Source: Acanthochromis polyacanthus
Lineage: Eukaryota > Chordata > Actinopteri > Pomacentridae
Assembly (NCBI RefSeq): GCF_021347895.1
Contig: NC_067132.1
Location: 15,854,023 to 15,918,022 of the forward strand
DNA length: 64,000 nt
Reading direction: 5' to 3'
Translations under genes and position numbers: made by a program
The notes under the pieces: generated by a model
What the model was told of the DNA's origin: nothing
Seen by the model: only the letters and a program-made list of their open reading frames with translations
Databases searched by the model: none
Part shown: positions 50,950 through 62,816 of the stretch, piece after piece
Layout: each line of letters begins with the position of its first letter
How positions within the stretch are numbered: position 1 is the stretch's first letter

Positions 50950-52123
50950 TGCAGTGTCTGTAAGCACAGCTGCAACTTCTCTTTTGTCTCTTTCATATTT
51001 CGCTTTTACAAACAGATACCTTCACACCTGCAACACCTGCAGTCTCTGCACATGATCCAACAGAGCAATAACAAAAGATGGAGCTGTCATTTGCATATTA
51101 ATCGTTTCCTTGTCACTTTTCCAAGCAGGAGTCAATAATATTAGATCACACACAAAAAATGAGGTGTAGAAGAACCAGATATATTCTCTCTTTTACTTTA
51201 GTAATCCTAGGTACCTGTACATGTAGAAACCCCATAGACCCGCTCACATACACGTTGAACGTATTCACAGTTCAACAAATATTATTAAGATTTATAATTA
51301 TGGATCCATGGGGAGAGCCTAATGAGACTTTGTCAGCTCCAATCAAATCACAATGGGGCTTTCTTTATTATGAGCTAACTCTATATAGGAATCAAATGCA
51401 CACCCAGTGTGAAACCCTCTCTGGACACATTCAGACATAATATTCAGAGCACAGTTGCAGTCTGAGAGACATATACAGATACACAAACACTCTCACACAC
51501 TCCCTGTCTCTCGCTTTCTAACAAATGCATCATCCAGGGAACTGACTCTCTTGCAGCCTCTTTGCGCTCATCCTATTAAAAGCTGCCAAATTGATTTTGA
51601 TAACAATTTTCAATTAAGGCTCTGCATAAATTACCGTTCTAAGTGACACACGTACATCTTTCATTCTGGAGATGCGATTACGCTGTGTGTGGATATGTTT
51701 GTGAGCGTGAGTGCTTCTGCGTGTGAATACAAGGGCATGTATTGTATTCCAGTCAGTCCTCAGCCCTTTGATTATATTTCCCTTGTTTCATTTCCTCCCC
51801 ATGTCAAAAGAAAAGCAAGGCAGTAATGATAAGGATGACAAGATGTGCTACACATACACATAACACACACAGCCGCAAAGACCAATAAGAGAACAGCCGT
51901 GGAGAAACCTTTAAGTTTATTCCACTCACCCTCTCAGTCTATATATTTACTACCACAGTACAAACTCGATCTATTAAATGACTGACTTCTGATACATGTC
52001 ACAGCTCTTCTGCTTACATGAAGCCACCTAGTGTTTGTTGTTGCTGTGCTTTTTTAAAATTTGAATCACTCAAACTCTCCATGTCCTCTAATTGCATTGA
52101 TTTTAATTGATTGGTGTTATTAT

Positions 52124-52487
52124 GGGCTGCACAGTGGGGTAGTGGTTAGCACTTTCGCCTTGCAGCAAGAAGATCCCCGGTTCAAATCCTGGGGTGGGCC
52201 TGGGATCTTTCTGCATGGAGTTTGCATGTTCTCCCTGTGCATGTGTGGGTTTTCTCCGGGTACTCCGGCTTCCTCCCACAGTCCAAAAATATGCTGAGCT
52301 TAATTGATGACTCTAAATTGCCCGTAGGTGTGAATGTGAAAGTGACTGTCTGTATATGTAGCCCTGCGACAGACTGGCGACCTGTCCAGGGTGTCCCCTG
52401 CCTTCGCCCGAGTTAGCTGAGATAGGCTCCAGCACCCCCCGCGACTCTAGTGAGGATTAAGCGGTGTATAGAGAATGGATGGATGGA
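52124..52487 (+). repeat. Full-length tRNA-derived SINE with perfect target duplication
   Basis: The head is GGGCTGCACAGTGG followed by a box A-like tagtggttagcac and a good box B (GGTTCAAATCC at about 52179-52189). The conserved body contains tgcatggagtttgcatgttc, cttcctcccacagtcc and tgtagccctgcgacag motifs, and the tail is ATGG/GGAT. The flanking 12-bp direct repeat TGGTGTTATTAT occurs at 52112-52123 and again at 52488-52499, so the insertion site is exact apart from overlap with the tail repeat. The intact box B and perfect duplication suggest a comparatively recent insertion by LINE machinery. Confidence 0.9.
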
Positions 52488-54060
52488 TGGTGTTATTATT
52501 GAATATCTAATTTGCTGTTTGTTGGTGAGTATGTCCCTATCATGATTACCATGAGCAAAATAATCAGTGTACCCAATGTAGTGCACCAGTGACAGTTTCA
52601 AAAACACTGATTTAGATTTCCATAGTCTCATTCATAACAAACCCAAGAAACCGATGCCATATACCGGTATTAGCATTTTCTAGAGGACTATGTCTAAACC
52701 ATTTTAAGGCACAATGGGATTGTTTTCATTGGAAAAAAACTTCTAATTTGATAGCTTTAGTACACAGGTTTGTATTTAGGGGTAATGACCAGTGATCAAT
52801 TACCGCAGAGGGACTTTAAAGATGCATTTATTGAATTCCATTTACTGACCTTTAAGCCACTTCAGCTTTAAACAGTGTCTTGCAGGTTCAGAATAATGAA
52901 ACCAGTTGTGCTTTGCTTTTCCATAACACAATAAAGTAGGTGGAGGTATTTTTGCAGACTTCCAAAAAACTTCAGAGCTTCAGGGAAGCAGCAACCGACG
53001 GGGCCTGCTCGGATCATTTCATAATTTATGAGGAAACATTTGCCTCTACATTTCCAAAAACAGCACAAAGCACGTTATTCATATAACAGTCAACAAGTTA
53101 TAGTTCTCAACTTTCAAGGCGTAGGAACAATCAATAGCTTGCACAACATGGAGCTGGCTGTCAACCAGCGCCAGAGCTTTTGTGAGTTGTAAATAAAATT
53201 TGGCACCTCTGAGTAGCATACCTGACATTCAGTCTATAACCGCAAAGTACTTTTAGAAGTGGTTACCATTTTACTGTAGACAGCAGAAAAAGTTGACAAA
53301 TTGGACTTGATCCAAGCTGACTGTTTAACACTGACACTGATCTGTCGGTCACTGTAGTCTTCAAGCAGGGTGTCAGGTATGAATAGATTGTGAAAGTCTC
53401 TGCAGCCTGTAATTTCAATATCTACCTGTATGTGTTGTGCAATCTGAAAGTGTTGCTGTCCAAGCCTATTTTGCATGATGCAATAGAGGTTTTAGCATGC
53501 TAAATGACTGTATGCATGCTTGACTAGAAGCAAAACAAGAACACTTGATTTTCAAAACAACAATTGTATTTTTATAATGTGTGAATCTAAATTCCCTCTC
53601 CCTTAAATATTCCCTTGCAGACAGCCTTGTACTACATAATGTAGATGCCTAAAACAAAAACTGCACTCCAAAATCCCCCCTTTGTGCACAGCAGCAGAAT
53701 AACACCATAGTTTGGCAAAATCAGGGCAAAAAAAATGAAGCTACAGAACTAAGCTGGGATTATTGTAGCCTCCCAGATACGAATGTGCTTTTTCTCTATG
53801 AAATAAAACTGTTATATTTAAATGCATTTATGTCCGTCAACAGTTAGACAGATAGACAGACAGTGCTTTTCAAAAACAACAATGCCATGAAAAAATAAAA
53901 TCTGTTTCTGGGTCCAAATAAGCTGAAAGAGTTTGTGTTTCTGACAGATAGGAATTTTGTCCGCCACGCCTTGACATCTGTTAGATGAGACTCCTAATAA
54001 ATACACAATCAGGTAAACACATGCTCAGATATCAGTGATAAAGAGAGGTAGACACCTGCA

Positions 54061-54063
<3 letters not shown>

Positions 54064-54099
<36 letters not shown>
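54064..54099 (+). repeat. (AC)18 microsatellite
   Basis: A perfect AC run of about 36 bases, followed by CTCACACACT. Confidence 0.96.
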
Positions 54100-54105
<6 letters not shown>

Positions 54106-54562
54106 ACTCCCCCTGGTCAGGTGCATCATCTTTCAGAGTTGTCTGTCAGCTGTGTTTTGAAGCCTGCAGTGCTTTCTCATGATTACGCTGTCACTGCTCC
54201 TTTCTTCAGCATTCAGTCAGAAAATGAGAACTCGTACATTTCTCTGTTCATCTACCCATCCCTCACTCCTCGACTCTCCGGTGCTCTTAGATTCCGCTCC
54301 TCGTAAATGTTTCCCCGCTCCCCAACCCAAAGATGAAAGCGAGGAGGAGTACAATGTTGGGCCACGGCGAAGAAAAGAGGATGAAAGAAGAAAGCACAAT
54401 GGAGAAGTAGTAGGAGGAGAAGGAGGCAGATAAATATAGATGTTATGTTCCCGGCATAATCACCAAAAATGTTGGTTGTGGATGATAATTCTAGGTTTGA
54501 AAATGTATGATAATTAAATGCAATGCCATATTGTGACTCATCTAGGACTGTGCAATAAAAGG

Positions 54563-54680
<118 letters not shown>

Positions 54681-55661
54681 CAGAGCTAGAGGCTATAAAG
54701 GAGTCGTGATCTACCGTGCTGTGGAATTTACATGCTCATTTCCATTTTGATTAACATACGATCAACAGAAAATTTAATTATTTCATAGATTAGTCAGGAA
54801 ATAGTAGAGCCAGTATGTGTGAGAAAGGGGAGTGAGACAGAAACGGAGTACAAATTTAATTTTCTATACAAATGCGATCACTCTCACTCAAACAGAATTT
54901 CAAAAGGATGCAAGCGTATCACAGCTGACTTCAACCTGTGGCCTACTTATGCCAGCAGACTAAATCTGTTGTCAGGATGATGTATCACTATCATCATCTG
55001 CCGACTTTAAGAAATGTACTTATGTAGATTTTGTTTGGGGATAGCATCTATTTCTAGAGCAGGACCAGGGCCAAACACATTCACAGCCTAAAGAGCATTA
55101 TTATGGTTTTCAATATGAGGGGAAAAAAGCACATAAATACAGCATTAGAACATAATGCTGCAAGTTGAAATTGGTTTAATTACATAAAAAAATCATTGGA
55201 TTATGTATCACCTCAACCAAAAAGAATGGCATCTTTCACCACAACATAAAGCAACATCTCAAATCTGTGTATTATGTTCAACTAACAATTAAAAAAACAA
55301 ACAAAAAAAGCAGTTTCCGATTATTAAAACAGCAAGCGTGCCTGGTGTAGGTAGGTCAAACTGTGGGTGACCTGCTTTTGTGCTCGCAGCCTCTTAATTT
55401 GGTACTTATCCAGTGACACTTGTTGCCATGGATACAGTTAAACCTTATAACTAATGCACCTTGTTCTTAACTCATCAAAGTGCAGGTGGCATACAGTGCT
55501 GTTCCACTGGTTGATCAGAGAGCTGATAATGACCAACATGTTACACTGATACATAAAGCATAACACTGCTAGAATATGAAAGTGTTTTTTCTTGTCATGA
55601 CTTGTGCTGTACAAATAGGCAATTATCGAAAGCAAGATATCTAAAAGACATGAATCGCATG

Positions 55662-56267
55662 GAGGCTGCACAGTGCCATGATGGTCAGCACTTTCACCTT
55701 ACAGCTGTAGGATCCCCAGTTTGCGTTCCGGCATCTTTCAGCATGGAGTTTGCATGTTCTCTCTGTGCATGCGTGGGTTTTCTCCAGGTACTCCTGCTTC
55801 CTCCCACCGTCTGAAAACATCAATCCATCCATTATCTATACAGTGCTTAACATTAGGGTCGCCGAGAGATCGGAGTCTATCCCAGCTGACTTGGGGCAAA
55901 GGCAGGACAGGTCACCAGGCTGTCGCAGGGCTACACATACAAACAAGCAATCACACTCGCACTCACACCTGTGGACAATTTAGAATAATCAATTAACCTC
56001 AGCATGTTATCCAGAGAAAACCCACGCATACACAGGGAGAACATGTAAACTCCATGCAGAAAGATCCCTGGAAGGCTGGGACGCGAACCAGGGATCTTCT
56101 AACTACAAGGTGAAAGTGCTAACCCACCACACCACACTACAGTCTAGCCGTCCAAAAACATGCTCAGGTTAACTGGTGACTCTAAATTGTCCATAAGTGT
56201 GAATGCAAGTGTGATTGTCTGTATATGTAGCGACCCTAGTGAGGATTAAGCGGTGTATAGATGATGG
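55662..56267 (+). repeat. Outer tRNA-SINE, split by an inserted SINE
   Basis: The 5' part (55662-55820: ggctgcacagtgcc, tgcatggagtttgcatgttc, ctcctgcttcctcccac) and the 3' part (56148-56267: ccaaaaacatgctcagg, tgactctaaattgtcc, gaggattaagcggtgtatag) make one copy of the family seen at 52124. An inverted copy interrupts it, and an internal deletion of about 85 bases lies between gtatatgtag and cgaccctag. A 12-bp direct repeat with one mismatch, ATGAATCGCATG (55650-55661) and ATGAATTGCATG (56268-56279), flanks the whole and marks the original insertion. Confidence 0.88.
55821..56147 (-). repeat. Inner tRNA-SINE inserted in reverse orientation
   Basis: This is a reverse-complement copy of the same SINE. 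Its ATGG-type tail is at the left (ccatccattatctatac) and its tRNA-like head at the right (gggatcttctaactacaagg, then gtgctaaccc, the inverse of box A). It is flanked by 14-bp direct repeats CCGTCTGAAAACAT (55807-55820) and CCGTCCAAAAACAT (56148-56161) with 12 matches. These were generated from the outer SINE sequence at the insertion point. Confidence 0.88.
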
Positions 56268-58019
56268 ATGAATTGCATGAGCGGTCGTCGGCGTTTATAC
56301 TGATTTTGTTCGCATAAAATGAGTATAAACATTTGATATTTTGCTATTTGAAGTGTTAAATATATAGTTTCATTTCACATGTTCAAAACTGACATTTTTT
56401 TCTGTATTACTTTAACTGTGAACAACCATAAGAAGAAAAGCATTCAGAAAGCATAGCACTCCGCCAAGGCTGCTCAGTTGTTGTATAGTTTCCAACAGTT
56501 AAGCCCCAATAGGTCCGCAGTGGTTGATTTGTAGTTGGATTGGAATCATGTGATCGTCAGCAGGCAGCTGACGTAGTGTTCACTTGTTGTCGTAGTTACC
56601 GTGACGCTGTGCTGCTATCTCACAATGATACAGAAGTCTTTAACAAATCCATGGGTCCAGATTCCAGAATATAAGCCACATCACTGCCAAAATCTAATGA
56701 GGTGGTCCTTGTGTCATTTCTACTTTGTTGCTTGGCGGTGTAAAAAGTACATTTTTATAACTGCATACACATAACACCTCAGTTTCTCACCATTTATGAT
56801 ATGGCAATGATAATCTAACTAAAAATTTAAGATTTTCAGACCCTGATAAAGAAGGACTACCAGTATCATTTATTTGATGGCCTATAGTTGTCTCGTGTTA
56901 TTCTGCATCACAGCTGGTCAACCTCCATCCCTCCTCCGCTCTCCCTTGTTTCCATCACCCTGTAGTTTGTAGAAAAGCCCCCCCAATTCTCGATAAATTC
57001 TCTTTCCTGACATTAAGCACTCACCAAAGCTGAAAACTCTTTTCTGCCCATTTAACTCTGCAATAGCTTATAAAACAATTGGAAAACTGTCAAATACCAC
57101 CACTGTCTGCACAATAAATATGACTGAAAAAGAAACCAAATCGAACGAAGAACGGAAACTGAAGAAGAGCAGCATATGAAGTAAGAAGTGGTGCAGAGAG
57201 GGGAATAATGGAGAAAGATGAAAGTATAGAGACTAGTGAGAGAACAAGAGAGTGAAGCAGCAAAAGACATTGAAAGACTTGAATTTCTATCCAGTGTAAG
57301 GCAGCATGGGATCATTTCAGAAGCACTGAAGTTGGAACAAAGGAAACAGATGTAATTTCTCTCTACCCCACCTCAGTTGTTGATCATCAAAGGCACGCTT
57401 GGCATATTCGTGTGCACATTTTATATATGTGAGAAGGCAAGTAAGCACGTCAGGTTGAGAAACAGCGTGACTGTGCATGAGTGTGTCTGTATATGCGATG
57501 ATCCCGTCTTTTCCAGTCTCTGTTATCCAGTCATATCCTGTGCACTCTTCTCTGGCTGCGCCAACCAATCACACCACACAGAAAGACTCACACACGTGTG
57601 CTACACTAACCACTCAAACCGCTGACGTGATGATAGTAAGATTGAAGAGGTGCTTCAAGCGCTCAAGCACAACACTTTATTTTTCTTCTCAAGATCTGAA
57701 AGTCTCTGTCACTCTGTTGCTCGTCTCCTTTTTGGGCTCAGTCACTGGAAAATGTGTCATACATGTAGGAATTCGGTGCCTGTAGATACTTTTGTTTAAC
57801 ATGTCAGCACACCCACGCTCGTGTTTGCAGTTCTGGTTTGGTAGACAAAAACGGCTTTATGTACAGTATGTATCTCTGAAGGAGATTTTATACCTTTTGC
57901 ATGGTCACATATGCATTTTCACACGTTGAGTATTTGTAAAATATTTTACATAAAACAAGTTGCCATGTGTAAATTAGTTTACACCTTTTGACACATGATC
58001 CATTAACAATTTAACATGG

Positions 58020-58990
58020 AATGTTGTGATGCCTTCTTCACTGTTTTGTCTAAAGCATTTGGCATGTTGGGTCTTTTAGGTAGAACTAAAATCAACTGCT
58101 ATTTGATACACATGCATTTAGCTGTTTTTATCATTTTCATCTCAGTCATCAATGTGGTTTTTGCCGAAGGGGTGCCACAGGGCTCAGTACGAGGTCCCAT
58201 TCAGTTCACTGTATATAAATAAATGACCCAGGATCAGTGGTTAGAAACAGCTCTATTTATTGTAATACTTGTGACATAGTTATTTTTTTAACAGCACTCT
58301 CTACTGACAAAGCTTTGACTAATTTAAAGTCAGGCCTTTTGGCCATTTAAAAGGCCTTGATTAGCCTCAAGCTTTTATCAAATCTTGATACTACTAATTA
58401 AATGTGCTTCACCAGATTCCGAAAAAAACCCTCTAAGTTTCAAAATTAGTGCAATTACATTTTTTTTTTTAAAGTACCTACTCTATGACTCATACTGATA
58501 TACTAACTTTTTTTTCCTTAGAAATAAATGGGGCCTCTCTTTTAGTCATTTTAGGTTGCAGATTTTTTTGAAGCGTTTTAATCAGTGAGTGACTATGCAG
58601 ATATAATTTACATGCATGAGACCACCCATACCCTTAAGCCCCTTGATGCTGTGCATAACAGTCCTCTTAGATTTATTACAGGTGACAGTTTCAAAGCCCA
58701 TCATTACATTTTGTATGAGCAGGCAGGGTGGCCATGACTCACCACTCGAAGGGAACAATGTTGTACGTCTTTTATTTACAAAGCCATTCTAAATGAACTG
58801 CCATGTTGTGTAACATCACTTGTGAAACTTTGAAATATGGGCTACCTTACCTGCTTACAAGATCGGATGTCCTTGGAGGTCCTATTCTTGAATACGGAAT
58901 AGGAAAACAAACTGACTTTACCTTCTATGCTCCTCATAGGTGAAATTGGCTACAGGATTTCTTAGATTAGGGACACTTTAACAACAAAAA
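58020..58990 (+). mobile_element. LINE reverse-transcriptase and C-terminal relic
   Basis: The frame at 58016-58222 holds AFFTVLSKAFG, matching the family's DLSKAFD-type catalytic block. It also holds GVPQGSVRGPIQFTVY, the classic GVPQGSxLGPxLF motif of non-LTR reverse transcriptases. Beyond the stop, scattered pieces in other frames (a LEINGASLLVILGCRFF-type stretch, then a YAPHR-type end near 58930) follow ORF2 order. The relic carries stops and frameshifts. The subfamily, probably L2/CR1-like, cannot be fixed by eye. Confidence 0.72.
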
Positions 58991-59861
58991 AGTTTAAGAT
59001 TCTGTTATACAGTGCTTTACTTAATGAATATTCTGCATTTTCGTAATGGTGTTCTTGATGTTTCTACTATTTTATCTGCAATGTGTATATTAAATGTTGA
59101 TTTGACATTTTTATACTTTCTCAAGGTACCATTGTAGATGAGACCTTGGCTTTTAAATGCTTTTTTCAATGATAAAAATAACTATGTCTTTTAACCGATG
59201 AACATTTATTTTTCTGTGAACAAATCTCACATTAAATAGTAACGGTAGTAACAGTGCTTTTAATGCAGCGTCATTTTACACCAGAGTCTATTTTGCACTT
59301 GTCATGGCACGGCAAATACTCAAGCAATTAAACTTTATTTGACATTTTGACTTGTTATGGTAGGAACAGCACAGGTGGCTAATCACATTAACACCAGATC
59401 TATTCTATTCAGGAGTACCAATAAGCCATGACAGTGTGTCAGCGAGCCAACATGTACAGACTGAGGCAGCTAAATTAAATTCAACCATCAATAATTGTAT
59501 TATTTACACCTGTGTTTCCTACTGTGACGTGTCAAAATGTCTCCTGTGGCAAAGGCGTACTGGGTGACATTTTTAATGCACAATCCTCCCACACGTTCGC
59601 ATGGTGATATTGAAGGCAGCAATTATGTTGCAAGAACATATTTAATTCTAACAGGGTGTTAAATGTTTGCCTGTTAATAGCCCACCTGACTAAACTTTGT
59701 TGTGTTGCTGTTGCTACCATGGGATTGTTAAGCGCTTATGGTCTTAATTCATTTTGGAATCAAACTAAATCTGTTATCATAGTTTGTTTAATTTACACCA
59801 ATCTCTTTTTAACATGCCTTTACTCTGTCTCTTACCGTTGTTATTTTCTTGTCTCTTTTAG

Positions 59862-59914
59862 GGGCGGATGTCATCAACTTTGATGGACAGGGAGTGATCT
59901 CATATCGTTTTAAG
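59862..59914 (+). CDS. cntnap2: cntnap2-like exon 5, first part: F5/8C to laminin-G linker
   Basis: This 53-nt exon is flanked by tcttttag and gtaatg. It completes the Trp codon started in exon 4 and encodes WADVINFDGQGVISYRFK, ending in phase 0. In Caspr proteins this is the junction between the F5/8C domain and laminin-G domain 1, whose first strand is the FDG-YRF stretch. Together with the next exon it gives 204 nt. That equals the single fifth exon of mammalian CNTNAP2 as I recall it, so this border is not shared with mammals. Confidence 0.9.
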
Positions 59915-61058
59915 GTAATGAGTGGTTCTGTATTATTAACATGTGGTATTTTGACTAAACCTCTGCATAGAATGTTAAAAAATAAAAATAAAACAAATAT
60001 TAGTTTATGCTGTTTGACAGTCATAAAATACACTGTAATTCAGATAGAGATCAGGAACTCTAATATCTAAAGAGTATTTTTAAATCAATTTCTAGGTGTG
60101 GTACTAGAAAATAAACTTTGTTGGAAATTTCATATAAAATATGTAAGAGCAAAGCTGTTAGAAACTGTCTCACTAGGACAAGACACACCTGAAATTTAAA
60201 AGCCTCATATACATTATAGTCCTCCCTGTTTTTACCATACTTGACCTACTGTGCAGAAGTGTGGGGCAACAGTTTTAATGCTACATTACATCCAATTAAA
60301 GCTATAAGGATAATACATATGGGATGTATACATGTGGGATGTAATGTAACTAATATATTGTTTTCCAAAGCAAATACTTAGAAATATGTTGTTTTAGGTA
60401 AATTTAGGGCTGCAGAAATAATATTCAAAGCAAGCAACAAGTTCCCTCCGATAACATACGACAATTGTTCAGAAGTAAATTTGCAAATTATGAATTAAGA
60501 GGAAATTTTCAGCTTAAAAAGCTGTTTGCTCGCACAACCACGAAGAGTAGATGTTTATCAGTTTGTGGGGTCAACGTATGGAATAGTCTGGACAGTGATC
60601 TCAAAATGAGTACAACTATAAAACAATTTTTAAAAGAATACAACAAATATTGCTTGAAATATATAACAATGTGGAACAGTAAATGTGTTCTGAAATTTCT
60701 AAAGAGGTATAAAAGTATGAAGTTTGACGTGAACAGGAAACAGTAAGATGTGAGATGTACAGATATGCAGCAGGTAAGAGTTAATAAGTTAACCTTCATC
60801 CTACTTGTCTTCAGATACTAATTTTGTCACAATCATTCTAGTTCATGAAAAGCTGATCCTAAAAATCAATGTTGTCTGCAAAGTACTTTGATAGAGATTT
60901 TAAACAGGCAGCCAGGATGTCTGGCAAAGTCAAGGTCAAAGTCAAAATAAAGTAAAAAAATGATGTTTTTCTTTCCTGGCATTTTTTAAATTAAAGATGA
61001 GCCACCTGCAGTGTAAACAATCCTATGGGTTTTTTGGTGTTCGTTAAAATGTGTGCAG
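59915..61058 (+). other. Extra intron splitting exon 5
   Basis: This is a 1144-bp phase-0 intron, gtaatg to tgtgcag, lying between AAG and GTG codons. Reading straight through the donor would lose similarity and meet stops, while splicing restores the expected YRF-x2-KKMK alignment with no length change. It contains a LINE relic (60080-60765). The rest is AT-rich DNA. Confidence 0.85.
60080..60765 (+). mobile_element. LINE ORF2 C-terminal relic
   Basis: The order of fragments matches the C-terminal end of a teleost non-LTR retrotransposon. VLENKLCWKFHIKYV lies near 60102, an LTYCAEVWGNSF-type stretch lies near 60240-60275 after correcting a frameshift, and FRSKFANYELRGNFQLKKLF (60468-60527) is followed by SVCGVNVWNSLDSDLK near 60560-60607. 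It is truncated at the 5' side and interrupted by stops. It lies in sense orientation inside the intron that splits exon 5 and is separate from the copy at 58020-58990, because both contain the same C-terminal region. Confidence 0.7.
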
Positions 61059-61209
61059 GTGAAGAAGATGAAGATCATTAAGGATGTGATCGCACTGAGG
61101 TTTAAGACATCAGAAAGTGAGGGTGTGATTCTCCATGGGGAGGGCCAGCAGGGAGACTACATCACCTTGGAGCTTCGCAGGGCCAAGCTGCTGCTGCAGA
61201 TAAACCTGG
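61059..61209 (+). CDS. cntnap2: cntnap2-like exon 5, second part: laminin-G 1 core
   Basis: This 151-nt exon enters in phase 0, leaves in phase 1 and is flanked by tgtgcag and gtgggt. It encodes [20 protein letters not shown], then [20 protein letters not shown], then [10 protein letters not shown] plus the first base of a Gly codon. The [25 protein letters not shown] block is diagnostic for laminin-G domain 1 of Caspr2. The alternative donor five bases later (gtaact) is excluded because it would create an immediate stop after joining to the next exon. Confidence 0.95.
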
Positions 61210-61417
61210 GTGGGTAACTGATGCGTGACAAAGAAATGCAAAGCAAAGTTTCTCTTCATTCTGACCTTCCAGTGACAGGATCTTAAATGTAGATGCGTTT
61301 TATATTATGTTCTGGTTTTATGTTGTAATTTGGCAAATCCCTGTCAGAGAAATCACCTGTCAAATTTGTGTTTACTGGTCATTTTTGCAACTCATATCTT
61401 CACAATCTTTATTACAG
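61210..61417 (+). other. Short intron between exon 5 (second part) and exon 6
   Basis: This is a 208-bp phase-1 intron with donor gtgggt and acceptor attacag. It is by far the shortest intron in the window, and nothing else is recognisable in it. Confidence 0.92.
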
Positions 61418-61602
61418 GCAGTAACCAGTATGGTTCTATCCTGGGTCACACTTCTGTGACCACCGGCAGCCTCTTGGATGACAATCACTGGCACTCAGTG
61501 GTGATTGAACGCTACCGTCGCAATGTCAACTTTACCTTGGACAGACATACTCAGCACTTCAGGACGAATGGAGAGTTTGACCACCTTGATTTGGACTATG
61601 AG
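61418..61602 (+). CDS. cntnap2: cntnap2-like exon 6: laminin-G 1
   Basis: This 185-nt exon enters in phase 1, leaves in phase 0 and is flanked by attacag and gtgagc. It encodes [20 protein letters not shown], then [20 protein letters not shown], then [20 protein letters not shown] and YE. [15 protein letters not shown] and [11 protein letters not shown] are strongly conserved across Caspr laminin-G 1 domains. NFT is a potential N-glycosylation sequon, at the place where human CNTNAP2 has NLT as I recall it. The exon length matches human exon 6. The next exon is beyond the window. Confidence 0.96.
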
Positions 61603-62085
61603 GTGAGCAGTAAAGTGTACTCAGCATACAGACAGGAATATGAGCAACGCAGATAGAGAACAGCAGGCTCCCATGGGGAATAAATGATGAAATGAATCAA
61701 ACATAAATCTAATCACATGCAGAATACATATGCTGACGGACAGAGGAGGTGACAGGGAAATAAGCCATGTATACAGCCGTGGAAAGCATGTTTGCTTCTT
61801 AAATATCCATAGATGAACCAGGTTGACACTGTGTAGCCAATCCTCACTGGGGTGGCCAAATGATATAACAGTTGTACATTGGTAGGCAGTCATGAGCGAG
61901 TTTATTTATAAATAAGCAGTGGGAGACTGTGGACATCTAAAATGTCAGATGCTTTATTCAGCTGTCGTACAACATAAGCCAAAAGCAGATGCTTGTTATA
62001 TAGCTGACCGGCTACTATATAAAGAACAAACAGTGGTGTATTTAGTTAGTCAACCCACTATAGTTGTTAACTGTAACAGCACCGC

Positions 62086-62219
62086 GTGGTAGGATGCCGT
62101 AAATCAGAGACCCAGAAGCAAGGCAACGGAGACACAACAGACTTGATATACAAAAGTTACAAAACAGGAAATACTAACTCAAGAAGATCTTGGAACTGAA
62201 TCAGGACACCCCCCCCCCC

Positions 62220-62262
<43 letters not shown>

Positions 62263-62816
62263 AGGCAGGAAAGCTAAAGAGTAAACAGGGTAACATTACT
62301 GCCGAGAGTTTGGCACATTGTGACAAAAACAAGTAGTTCTAGGAGAAGAACAAACCCAGGAACTCTAAGAACAGGAATGCACCAATTGACTAAATGAAAG
62401 AGCTGGGGAATTGTCTAGGGAAGTGTCTAAGGTGGGGAACTGGAGCTGGGTGGAAGGTAGGACAGGAGAGGCAGCGTGTGGCCAGGTGGTGGTTGGTGTT
62501 CAAGCAGGTGCAGTGAAGTGATGGAGGTTGAAAGTCGATGGTGGTTCGGAGGAATCCAGACTGGCAGGGTGTCTGAAGGGGAATCCAGGCAGGAATCAAA
62601 TGGAGTCATTCCTGATCTGATGACAAGTAGTGGCACCGTGTGGCTTTTATGGAAGGAGGATGATGCGTGGTGATCAGTCACACCTGCTCGCCTCCCAGTT
62701 CTGCTGATTGTAATTGGCAGCACCTGTCCGAGTGCCACACGCCACCTTGGAGAAGGAGAGATGAGGGAAGGGAAGGAGAATCTGCCACTATCAGGCAGCT
62801 GAGGTGGAGGGTGTGA
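62086..62816. repeat. Unassigned interspersed repeat, possibly LTR or DNA element
   Basis: The block has base composition and motifs unlike its surroundings (a gtggtaggatgccgtaaatc start, ctgctcgcctcccagttctg, tgattgtaattggcagcacc). I recognise these as typical of a teleost dispersed repeat, without being able to name it. A six-base direct repeat CACCGC flanks it (62080-62085 and 62817-62822) and could be a target duplication. No coding capacity is seen. Confidence 0.4.
62209..62260 (+). repeat. C14 plus (CA)n compound microsatellite
   Basis: A C-run of about fourteen bases is followed by an AC run to 62260, inside the repeat at 62086-62816. Confidence 0.96.

Noticed and set aside
52124..52200. 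Possible tRNA gene
   Set aside because: The tRNA-like head continues directly into the SINE body and is flanked by a target duplication, so it is the SINE head.
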